NCBI GenBank assembly: GCA_041158345.1
Contig: JBEBBO010000136.1
Coordinates: 1-24,794 of the forward strand
Origin: UBA6136 sp041158345
GTDB taxonomy: Bacteria > Pseudomonadota > Gammaproteobacteria > Methylococcales > Methylococcaceae
Reading direction: 5' to 3'
DNA: 24,794 bases
Part shown: one piece after another, positions 1 to 6,942 of the stretch
Layout: every line of letters begins with the position of its first letter
Position numbering within the stretch: position 1 is the first letter of the stretch
Notes under the pieces: generated by a model
Told to the model about the DNA's origin: nothing
Database searches by the model: none
What the model saw: only the letters and a program-made list of their open reading frames with translations
Program-made: the position numbers and the translations under genes

Positions 1-665
1 CATCGATGATTCCAGCCGCAGAATACCCCTTGCCGGATTCCTCGCTCAGGAAGGGATACGGTCTTTCTGAACCTTTTGCGAGGCTGTCCCTTGGGGAAGC
101 GGAACTGGAGTTTGGCGGCACCGCCCCTCTTGATCATCGCCGCTACGTTCGCATGGCAGAAAAACTCTATCTCCTTGATGACAGCTTCTCCCATCAATTG
201 GCATCCAAATCAACGGACTTTGTCGACAAAAAATTGATTCCCGAAGACGCCGCCATTCATGCGCTGATCCTGCCTGGTTTTCGACTTTCAAAGTCAGTGG
301 AAGGCGTTTGGACATCCACGCCAGAATTGCCGCCAGAACAGCTTCAGGATCTGATCATGCACTGGTCTACATCGAGGGCAATAGAGGTCCGAAGGGGTGC
401 GCCGAAAGTCTTGGGCGAAAAAATCGATCTGGAGACCTCTGCCGGCCCCATTCGATTCAGTATTTATCAAAAAAATCCGGAGTTGATTCTCGGTCGTGAA
501 GACCTTGATTTGCTTTTCGTGATGACGGGAGAAACTGCCAGGGCACTTCTGAATCAGCCCGCTGCCTCCGCGCCAAAAAACGCTGCCGAAGCGCCTGTGC
601 CACCTGAGCATCTTGAAGAGAAGGTGATACAGGATGAGCGGCAAGACGCCCATACGCATGAATAA
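1..665 (+). CDS. DUF4340 domain protein, 5' partial
   Basis: The reading frame is open from the left edge to the TAA at 663-665, and the gene probably begins outside the window. An ATG at 6 exists but has no Shine-Dalgarno sequence in view. The visible part starts in the middle of a DUF4340-like fold: a 'LEFGGTAPLDHRRYVR' stretch is followed by 'LYLLDDSF' and 'DFVDKKLIP', which is the usual core of that family. DUF4340 proteins normally carry an N-terminal membrane segment and more sequence before this point, so the missing part is probably over 80 residues. The last 30 residues are a charged, low-complexity tail rich in Ala, Pro and Glu. DUF4340 proteins often sit beside ABC-2/Gld-type transport genes and act in the envelope, but their biochemical role is unknown. 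mutM follows after 32 bases on the same strand. Family assignment is by recognition only. Confidence 0.75.
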   Translation, partial: SMIPAAEYPLPDSSLRKGYGLSEPFARLSLGEAELEFGGTAPLDHRRYVRMAEKLYLLDDSFSHQLASKSTDFVDKKLIPEDAAIHALILPGFRLSKSVEGVWTSTPELPPEQLQDLIMHWSTSRAIEVRRGAPKVLGEKIDLETSAGPIRFSIYQKNPELILGREDLDLLFVMTGETARALLNQPAASAPKNAAEAPVPPEHLEEKVIQDERQDAHTHE

Positions 666-697
666 TATTCAGTCGCAGACTCAAGGAGTCGGTTGTC

Positions 698-1513
698 GTG
701 CCTGAGTTGCCAGAGGTAGAAACCACACTCCGGGGAATTGCGCCCTACGTCAGTCAAATCCGAATTCAGCAGCTGATTGTTCGGGAGGGAAGGTTAAGGT
801 GGCCGATCGCAAAGGATCTGGCTCAATCGCTTGAGGGTGCCACCATCGGTAAGCCGTGGCGGCGAGGCAAGTACCTTCTCCTGCCGGTGGGTGAAGCTGG
901 TACGTTGATGATTCATCTTGGAATGTCCGGGAGTCTCAGGATCGTTGACCCTGCGCTGGCCCCCCGGAAACACGATCATGTTGATTTTGTTCTTGAAACC
1001 GGAAAATCGCTTCGGTTTCATGATCCCAGACGTTTCGGTTGTATCCTTTTAACGAAAGCGCCTGAACAACACCCCTTGCTCAGAGATCTTGGGCCGGAAC
1101 CTTTCGATTCAGCCTTTGATGGCGTCTATCTCCATCAAGTCGCGCACAATCGAAAAACGAGTGTCAAAGCCTTCATCATGGATAGCCACACGGTGGTCGG
1201 CGTTGGCAACATTTACGCCAGCGAATCGTTATTTGGAGCCGGCATTTCACCCACGCGGGCGGCAGGAAAGATCTCCCTTGCACGATACGAACGGCTAGCG
1301 CAGACCATTCGAACGGTCTTGTCTGCATCAATCGCTCAGGGTGGCACAACCCTTCGAGATTTCGTAAATGCAACCGGCAACCCCGGCTATTTTCGACAAA
1401 CACTCAACGTATATGAGCGCGAAGGGGAGCCCTGTCGGGTCTGTGAAACGCCCGTTCGAATGGCTCGACAGGCTCAGCGGGCTACCTACTGGTGCCCGCG
1501 ATGTCAGCATTGA
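698..1513 (+). CDS. mutM: Formamidopyrimidine-DNA glycosylase (MutM/Fpg)
   Basis: This bifunctional base-excision repair enzyme removes oxidised purines such as 8-oxoguanine and formamidopyrimidines and then cuts the abasic strand (beta,delta-lyase). The 271-residue length matches the family. The N-terminus MPELPEVET supplies the catalytic Pro2 and Glu3, a Lys in 'RRGKYLLL' fits the conserved Lys57 position, and 'MDSHTVVGVGNIYASE' is the helix-two-turn-helix DNA-binding segment. The C-terminus ends in a four-cysteine zinc finger (CRVC ... CPRC). The start is a GTG at 698, preceded by AGGAG at about 684-688. Pro2 must directly follow the initiator, so this start is secure. The gene ends 5 bases before the convergent purK stop codon, with no obvious terminator between them. 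It may be co-transcribed with the upstream DUF4340 gene. Confidence 0.97.
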   Translation: MPELPEVETTLRGIAPYVSQIRIQQLIVREGRLRWPIAKDLAQSLEGATIGKPWRRGKYLLLPVGEAGTLMIHLGMSGSLRIVDPALAPRKHDHVDFVLETGKSLRFHDPRRFGCILLTKAPEQHPLLRDLGPEPFDSAFDGVYLHQVAHNRKTSVKAFIMDSHTVVGVGNIYASESLFGAGISPTRAAGKISLARYERLAQTIRTVLSASIAQGGTTLRDFVNATGNPGYFRQTLNVYEREGEPCRVCETPVRMARQAQRATYWCPRCQH

Positions 1514-1518
1514 TTGGC

Positions 1519-2670
1519 TTAGGGATTAAGGCCTGCTTTCTGACGAAGTAACGTCTTGATCTCAAGCGCCTCGGTGAGGGCTGTATCCAGTGTTTCTGCC
1601 AGAAGATTGAAATGCCCCATTTTTCGGCCTGGGCGGGCTGATGCCTTGCCATATAGATGCAGCATAAGCCCCGGATGCTTGAAAAGATCGGTCCAACTGG
1701 GCTCGCTGTCACCCCAGACATCCCCGAGAAGATTGATCATGACGACGGGCGAGAGCAGCCGAGTATCCCCCGGTGGCAGTCCGCAGAGCGTCCGCACCTG
1801 TTGCTCAAATTGGCTTGTTACGGTCGCATCTAGCGTGTAATGACCGCTATTGTGGGGGCGCGGTGCGATTTCGTTAATCAGAATGCGTTCATCATCCAGG
1901 ATAAAAAGCTCTACGCCCAGCACGCCGACATAATTGAGTGACTCGGCCAGTGAGAGAGCCATCTGGCGGGCTTTCTGACTCGTCTTCTCATCAATACGGG
2001 CTGGAACAATGCTGACATCCAGAATGCCTTGCTCATGCTGGTTTTCGGCGACCGGAAAGGTAGTAACGACCCCTGCTGAGGTCCTTGCCACCATCACCGA
2101 CACTTCAGTTCGAAGATTGAGCAACTTTTCGAGGACGCAAGGTTTCTCGCCGAGGTTTCGATAGGCTTCTTTCGCATCCTCAGCCGTTTGAACGCGAATC
2201 TGGCCCTTGCCGTCATAACCGAGTCTTGCAAGCTTCAAAATGCCTGGAAGGCAGCCGGAGAGATCTTGGTCAAGATCACTTCCAGATTCGATCGGAAGGT
2301 ATGGCGCAACGTCCAGTCCGGAGGCACTGATGTATCGTTTTTCCTTGATGCGGTCCTGAGCGATCGAAACAGCTTCCGCAGACGGTGAAACCCGAATGGA
2401 TTGCGCCAGAAAATCCAGTGACGCTGCAGGGACGTTTTCAAACTCCGTGGTTACGGCCTGACAGGTCCGAGCCAATTCCGCGAGCGCTTTGGCATCATCA
2501 TAAGCTGCGCACAGGTGGAGATCCGCCAGCGTACTGGCCGGACAACCGGCTTCAGGCTCAAGGACGGTGACCTTGTAACCCATGCTTTTCGCGGCAATCG
2601 TGAACATTCGGCCAAGTTGGCCGCCACCGATGATACCCAGCATGGCGGGTGGCAGGATGGGAGATGGCAT
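1519..2670 (-). CDS. purK: N5-carboxyaminoimidazole ribonucleotide synthase (PurK)
   Basis: PurK uses ATP and bicarbonate to carboxylate 5-aminoimidazole ribonucleotide to N5-CAIR in de novo purine synthesis, in the cytoplasm. The 383-residue ATP-grasp protein begins with a nucleotide-binding-like pre-domain ('LGIIGGGQLGRMF', about residues 11-23). The ATP-grasp region follows with 'LGYDGKGQ' and 'VLEKLLNLRTEVSVMVAR', and the metal/ATP loop is 'INEIAPRPHNSGHYTLDA'. The ATG at 2670 is preferred over the internal Met10 because 'PILPPAMLG' resembles the usual N-terminus of proteobacterial PurK. It lies 32 bases downstream of purE on the same strand, the common purE-purK order, and the product of this enzyme is the substrate of PurE. 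It converges on mutM with a 5-base gap. Confidence 0.96.
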   Translation of the reverse strand: MPSPILPPAMLGIIGGGQLGRMFTIAAKSMGYKVTVLEPEAGCPASTLADLHLCAAYDDAKALAELARTCQAVTTEFENVPAASLDFLAQSIRVSPSAEAVSIAQDRIKEKRYISASGLDVAPYLPIESGSDLDQDLSGCLPGILKLARLGYDGKGQIRVQTAEDAKEAYRNLGEKPCVLEKLLNLRTEVSVMVARTSAGVVTTFPVAENQHEQGILDVSIVPARIDEKTSQKARQMALSLAESLNYVGVLGVELFILDDERILINEIAPRPHNSGHYTLDATVTSQFEQQVRTLCGLPPGDTRLLSPVVMINLLGDVWGDSEPSWTDLFKHPGLMLHLYGKASARPGRKMGHFNLLAETLDTALTEALEIKTLLRQKAGLNP

Positions 2671-2702
2671 AGGCAGGTCCAGAAAGTGCGTCGAACGGAT
2701 CC

Positions 2703-3191
2703 TTAGGAGAGGTCGGGAAGCTTAGCGCAAAGAACAGCAGCGGTTTGATCCGCTCTGAAGCGTTCAAGCCGGTCGCGAATGGCTTCGTCGCGATTGGCGA
2801 GCATTGCGGCACCAAAAAGGGCCGCGTTGACTGCGCCGGCTTCACCGATGGCGAACGTTGCCACAGGAATGCCTTTGGGCATCTGAACGATAGAAAACAA
2901 GGAATCCTTTCCTTTCAGGTATTTGCTGGGTACGGGAACGCCGAGCACAGGGACCGCTGTCTTTGCTGCCAGCATCCCTGGAAGGTGGGCGGCACCACCG
3001 GCACCTGCAATGATGCACTGTAGACCGCGCTCGCGCGCGGACTCGGCATAAGCAAACAGAAGGTCCGGTGTCCTGTGCGCCGAGACAACCCGTGTTTCAA
3101 AAGAGATGCCGAGGTCAACCAGTTGTCGGGCGGCATGTTGCATGACATCCCAATCGCTGGTGCTTCCCATCACAATGCCGATCTGAACCAT
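2703..3191 (-). CDS. purE: N5-carboxyaminoimidazole ribonucleotide mutase (PurE, class I)
   Basis: PurE moves the carboxyl group of N5-CAIR to C4, giving CAIR in purine synthesis, and is normally a homo-octamer. The 162-residue length is typical of class I. Visible hallmarks are 'VMGSTSDWDVM' near residue 7, 'SAHRTPD' with the active-site His at about residue 39, 'IAGAGGAAHLPGM', and 'PVPSKYLKGKDSLFSIVQMPKG'. The last is the class I pattern rather than the AIR-carboxylating class II pattern, which agrees with a purK gene directly downstream. The ATG at 3191 has a modest GGA Shine-Dalgarno about 8 bases upstream. A strong extended -10 element lies just upstream (3219-3224 region), so purEK probably has its own promoter even though the efflux operon lies upstream on the same strand. 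I found no convincing PurR operator. Confidence 0.96.
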   Translation of the reverse strand: MVQIGIVMGSTSDWDVMQHAARQLVDLGISFETRVVSAHRTPDLLFAYAESARERGLQCIIAGAGGAAHLPGMLAAKTAVPVLGVPVPSKYLKGKDSLFSIVQMPKGIPVATFAIGEAGAVNAALFGAAMLANRDEAIRDRLERFRADQTAAVLCAKLPDLS

Positions 3192-3218
3192 TCAGGGATT
3201 CCAATGAAAAAAACCCCC

Positions 3219-3227
3219 ATTATAGCA
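3219..3227 (-). promoter_or_regulatory. Extended -10 promoter of purEK
   Basis: Read on the minus strand, the bases are TGC followed by a perfect TATAAT, a TGn-extended -10 hexamer. It lies about 28 bases before the purE start codon, and transcription would begin near 3212. No good -35 hexamer sits 16-18 bases upstream, which is normal for extended -10 promoters. The position in the only 78-base gap between purE and the efflux operon supports it. Confidence 0.65.
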
Positions 3228-3269
3228 AACTGTTGATTTTTAAAGTCTCGACGATCAGGTCAAGGGGCA

Positions 3270-4718
3270 TTAACCCCAAGGTCTCAATGGCTCTTCTTTC
3301 AGGTCAACGGGCTGCTGCCCGGCTCCCCCAAGCGCCTTGAAGACGGCAATCAAGCGAATGGTCTCGCTGGCTGTCGATTGAATCAGCCGTATGCGTTCCC
3401 GGTTGACGTTGATTTCCTGAGCCAGGAGGTCCTGACGGGTCTCCAGGCCATTGTTGAACCGGACCCCAGCCATCTGGCGGGACGCTTCAAGGTGATCGAC
3501 TGACCTCTTGAGATGGTCGAGGCGCCGTTCTTCCTTGAGAAATTCCGCAAGCGAAGTCTCGGTTTCATGCAGCGCCTCAAGGACCGTTTTTTCGTATTGA
3601 AGAAATGCCTCTTGCTGACGGGCCTCGGCAAGGTTGATACCGGCACGTATCTGCCCAAAATTGAATATCGGCTGGGATACGCTCGCTGCACTTGCCCAGG
3701 CGAATGAGCTGGATCTGAAGAGATTCTCAAGATCGGAATTTCGAAGGCCAAGAAACGCCGCGATCGAAATCTTGGGGAAAAGCTCCGCCATGGCCGCTCC
3801 TTGTGTTGCGGTGGCACTCTGCAATTGAAACTCTGCCGCGCGGATATCCGGGCGCAGGCGGAGGGTATCGGCGGGAAGAGTGAGCAGCCGTCGTTCCTGA
3901 CTCTGAGGAATTTCCCCGGGGGCCGATAGGCGAACGCTAAGCGCATTCGGCTTCTTTCCAATTAACTCCTCCAGTCGATGCCGGGTTGTGTTGAGTTCGG
4001 ACTCAATCGATCGAAGGTCTGATGCGGTGGACTCGTATTGGGCCTGGATTTGATCCGCTTCATCTTTTGACGCCAGACCGTTAGTGATCCGATGCTCAGC
4101 CAGCCAGGTGTTTTCCTTCAGCAGTTTCAGATTGCTCTCGAGTAAAAGGGCCTGCTGCTGGAGGCTCCGATAGGTGATGTAATGCCTTGCGATTTCAGCG
4201 GAGAGCAAGACAAATGCTTCACGAAACGCCTCTGCAGAAGCAGCCGTTTGCGCCTTAGCGGCTTCGAGTTTGCGTTGAAGTCGTCCAAACAGATCGATCT
4301 CCCAGATGGCGTCGAATCCAGTCAAAAAATAATTGAAGTTATTTCCCTTGGGGAGATTGAAAGGCAGGAGATTGGAGACACGCGCCACATCTCCGACGGC
4401 ACCGATGCGAGGGAACAGCGCCGCTCGATTGGCATTTTGCTCTGATCGCGCCTGATCAATTTTTGTCATCGTCACCCGAAGGTCGTAGTTTTGTTCTCGC
4501 GCTTCCTCAATGAGTCGATCCAGTTCTGCATCATTGAAGCTTTTCCACCAGACCCCCAGCGCTTTTTCATCTGCGGTTTTCAGCGTGTTTGTGGGGTCTC
4601 TTGCTGCAGACCAACGTTCTGGCAAAACCGGATCGGGTCGCCGAAAGTCAGGACCGACAGTGCATCCACTGATCAGAAAAAGACACAAGGCAACAGTCAG
4701 GCGGGGGGAATGAGTCAC
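3270..4718 (-). CDS. NodT/OprM-family outer-membrane efflux lipoprotein
   Basis: This is the outer-membrane channel of a tripartite efflux system, homologous to TolC but lipid-anchored. The protein is 482 aa from a GTG at 4718. That GTG overlaps the TGA of the upstream permease as GTGA, and it places a signal peptide (ALCLFLISGC) with a clear lipobox directly at the N-terminus. The lipidated Cys is followed by 'TVGPDFRRPDPVLPERW', the family's hallmark start. Two repeated outer-membrane-efflux (OEP) halves follow, with long alpha-helical stretches rich in Ala, Gln and Glu, and 'LRPDIRAAEFQLQSATATQGAAMAELFPKI' lies in the second half. An in-frame upstream Met at 4799 would bury the signal peptide inside an extension, so I reject it. 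It is the last gene of the five-gene exporter operon, supplying the exit duct for the HlyD adaptor and ABC pump. Confidence 0.93.
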   Translation of the reverse strand: MTHSPRLTVALCLFLISGCTVGPDFRRPDPVLPERWSAARDPTNTLKTADEKALGVWWKSFNDAELDRLIEEAREQNYDLRVTMTKIDQARSEQNANRAALFPRIGAVGDVARVSNLLPFNLPKGNNFNYFLTGFDAIWEIDLFGRLQRKLEAAKAQTAASAEAFREAFVLLSAEIARHYITYRSLQQQALLLESNLKLLKENTWLAEHRITNGLASKDEADQIQAQYESTASDLRSIESELNTTRHRLEELIGKKPNALSVRLSAPGEIPQSQERRLLTLPADTLRLRPDIRAAEFQLQSATATQGAAMAELFPKISIAAFLGLRNSDLENLFRSSSFAWASAASVSQPIFNFGQIRAGINLAEARQQEAFLQYEKTVLEALHETETSLAEFLKEERRLDHLKRSVDHLEASRQMAGVRFNNGLETRQDLLAQEINVNRERIRLIQSTASETIRLIAVFKALGGAGQQPVDLKEEPLRPWG

Positions 4719-5833
4719 TGAAGACGGCTCCGAACAAAACGGGTCGAGGCGGATAGGGTAACCGCGGCGATGATGACGAGAGGCCAGGCGTTCATGCAAA
4801 TGTCTGTGATCGGCAATGCCTTGAGAAACGAACCTTGAACGATGATCAGGTAGTGTTTAAGGGGAATGGCTTCAGAGATCCATTGCAAGACTCTTGGCAT
4901 ATTTTCAACCGGCGTTGCAAAACCTGAAACCAAGACGGCGGGAACGCCAACGGTGAAGGTGCCAAGGATCGCTTGCTGCTGCGTTGAACAGATGGACGAG
5001 ATCATCAATCCGATTCCCACAATGGAGACGATGAAAAGAAAAAGGCAGCCCAAAAGGATGACAAACGATCCCTTGAAGGGGATCCCAAAAACAAAAATGC
5101 CCGCGGCCAGCATAATGACGCCGAGTAAAAGACCCATCAGCACAGCGGGAACAATTTTTGCAAAGATGATCTCGCTGGGCGAACAGGGTGAAACCAGCAA
5201 CTGATCGAAGGTTCCAAGCTCGCGTTCGCGGGCGATCGATAGCGCTGCGATCATCAGTGTGACGAACATGACCAATGTGCCACCAAGGCTCGGGACAATG
5301 AACCATTGGTAGGTGAGATTGGGATTGAACCAGTGACGAAGAGCCACTCGCTCGGGGATCAGTCCCTGAGAAAACCCGATATCGCGATTCATTCCGGCAA
5401 TCACCATCTGCATGTAGCCGAAAGCAATCTGCGCGGCGTTGGCTTTTCGACCATCCAGAAGAATCTGAAGCGGAGCGGACTGCTGACTTGAAACGCGACG
5501 GGAAAAGTCTGACGGAATGTGAATCGCGGCTATCACCTTTCCGCGGGCAACCAGATCCTCGATCTCCGGCTGGTTTCTCGCCGTGGTTACGGCATTCACG
5601 AAGTACGCATGCGAAAGTCTTTGTGAAACCTCAAATCCCCAGCGTCCCGAATCTTCATTTAAGACGGCAAGATCGATGTGCTTGACCTCGAGCGTGGCGG
5701 CGAAGGAGAACACCAGTAGCTGCATGAGGGGAGGACCGAGCAAGATCACACGGCTTCTCGGATCACGCAAAATACTCAAGAGCTCCTTGATGATTTGGGC
5801 TCGAATGCGGGGCGAGATGAGCTGCCGAATCAT
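4715..5833 (-). CDS. ABC-2 type exporter permease (YbhR-like)
   Basis: This inner-membrane subunit of an ABC exporter has 372 residues. It begins with 'MIRQLISPRIRAQIIKELLSILRDPRSR', the cytoplasmic amphipathic segment common to ABC-2 permeases. One membrane segment ('VILLGPPLMQLLVFSFA') comes next, then a large periplasmic domain of about 150 residues and five more hydrophobic segments towards the C-terminus. The motif 'ARERELGTFDQLLVSPCSPSEIIFAKI' in the second half is the typical ABC-2 signature. The ATG at 5833 overlaps the stop of the first permease gene (ATGA). The frame stays open upstream to 6346, but that extension lies inside the neighbour and has no transport-like sequence. The closest known arrangement is E. 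coli ybhS-ybhR. The two permeases are paralogous and probably form a heterodimer. Confidence 0.92.
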   Translation of the reverse strand: MIRQLISPRIRAQIIKELLSILRDPRSRVILLGPPLMQLLVFSFAATLEVKHIDLAVLNEDSGRWGFEVSQRLSHAYFVNAVTTARNQPEIEDLVARGKVIAAIHIPSDFSRRVSSQQSAPLQILLDGRKANAAQIAFGYMQMVIAGMNRDIGFSQGLIPERVALRHWFNPNLTYQWFIVPSLGGTLVMFVTLMIAALSIARERELGTFDQLLVSPCSPSEIIFAKIVPAVLMGLLLGVIMLAAGIFVFGIPFKGSFVILLGCLFLFIVSIVGIGLMISSICSTQQQAILGTFTVGVPAVLVSGFATPVENMPRVLQWISEAIPLKHYLIIVQGSFLKALPITDICMNAWPLVIIAAVTLSASTRFVRSRLQ

Positions 5834-6942
5834 GGGTCGAGGGTTTTTTGGGTCTTGCGATGCACCAGTACAAAGAACGCAAGGCCAATCAGCACCATAG
5901 CAGCGATATCGGGAAGAAAAACAGCCCAGACATCGCCTGCCAAGAAGAGCGTTTGTAGGGAATCGACGAAGTATTTGGCCGGGATCACATGCGTGAGGAT
6001 GCGGAGCGGAACTGGCATGGAACTGATTTGGTAAAGAAATCCGGAAAGAAGGAACGCGGGGAGGAAACCCGAAAAGAGCGCGACCTGAGAGGCGATGAAC
6101 TGGTTTTTGGACGCGGTTGAAATGAGCAAGCCCTGACCCAGAGCAGGAAATAGAAAGGCGGACGTTGTCAGGAGCAGGGCTGGCCAAGAGCCTCGCATGG
6201 GCACATCGAATACGGTAATGGCCAGGAGGGCCGCGACAACCGTCGCGGCAAGCCCCAAAAAGAAATAGGGGATCAGTTTCCCGATAATGATGTCTGTCAC
6301 GCTGGCGGGTGTCGAGAAAATGGCTTCCATGGTTCCACGTTCCCACTCGCGGGCAATGACCAGTGCGGTGAGCAGAGTTCCGATGATGGTCATGACAACC
6401 GCTATTGCGCCGGGGATCAGGAAGCGGTGACTCTCAATTTCAGGATTGAAACGATAGCGGGGGATAGGTTGCGCGCCTTTTGGGCTCTCCTCACTGACTT
6501 GTTCCGCCCAGCTGGCAAAAACCCCTTGAGCATAGTTGGCAACAAAACTTGCGGTATTGGGCTGGGTGCCATCCGTAATGATCTGAATTGCCGGCTTGAT
6601 CTCACTCGCTGTTAGTCGCTGGTCAAAATCCTCTGGGATGACCACGTACCCGCGGATATGTCCTGCGACCAGTTCGTCAATGACGTCCTGGGGTTTTCTT
6701 GCCGGATGGACGATGAATGCATTTGAACCGCTGAACGCAGCGGCGAGTGACTCTGCCTTGTGGCTTTGGGATTCAAGCACGATACCGACGGGAACCTTCT
6801 TGAGATCCAGGGAGACTGCGTAGGCAAATAGAAATAGAAGGATGACCGGCAACAAAAACGCAATCATGAAGACCGAGGGATCCCGGAGGATCTGTCGGGT
6901 TTCTTTGATCGCAAGCGCCTTGATTTTGGGGCCGTGAATCAT
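5830..6942 (-). CDS. ABC-2 type exporter permease (YbhS-like)
   Basis: This is the first of two tandem ABC-2 permeases, 370 residues. The N-terminal segment 'MIHGPKIKALAIKETRQILRDPSVFMIAF' is followed by a membrane span, a periplasmic loop domain (about residues 45-180) and five C-terminal spans. 'AREWERGTMEAIFSTPASVTDIIIGKLIPYFFLG' is the conserved cytoplasmic loop that contacts the ATPase in this family. The ATG at 6942 overlaps the TGA of the ATPase gene (ATGA), which suggests translational coupling. Its C-terminus (TLDP-stop) and junction sequence are nearly the same as at the preceding ATPase/permease junction. With the other permease it should form the membrane pore of the pump. The substrate cannot be told from sequence; YbhFSR-type pumps are linked to export of cations, drugs or other toxic compounds. 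Confidence 0.92.
   Translation of the reverse strand: MIHGPKIKALAIKETRQILRDPSVFMIAFLLPVILLFLFAYAVSLDLKKVPVGIVLESQSHKAESLAAAFSGSNAFIVHPARKPQDVIDELVAGHIRGYVVIPEDFDQRLTASEIKPAIQIITDGTQPNTASFVANYAQGVFASWAEQVSEESPKGAQPIPRYRFNPEIESHRFLIPGAIAVVMTIIGTLLTALVIAREWERGTMEAIFSTPASVTDIIIGKLIPYFFLGLAATVVAALLAITVFDVPMRGSWPALLLTTSAFLFPALGQGLLISTASKNQFIASQVALFSGFLPAFLLSGFLYQISSMPVPLRILTHVIPAKYFVDSLQTLFLAGDVWAVFLPDIAAMVLIGLAFFVLVHRKTQKTLDP

Noticed and set aside
3192..3269. PurR-type operator before purE
   Set aside because: Only a partial half-site (AGTTTGC) is visible and the second half is missing.
4719..4799. N-terminal extension of the NodT gene to an ATG at 4799
   Set aside because: It would place 27 polar residues before a lipoprotein signal peptide, while the GTG at 4718 gives a clean signal and a GTGA overlap with the upstream gene.
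5834..6346. 171-codon extension of the second ABC-2 permease
   Set aside because: It lies entirely inside the first permease gene in another frame, with Pro/Arg/His/Cys-rich sequence typical of a shadow frame.
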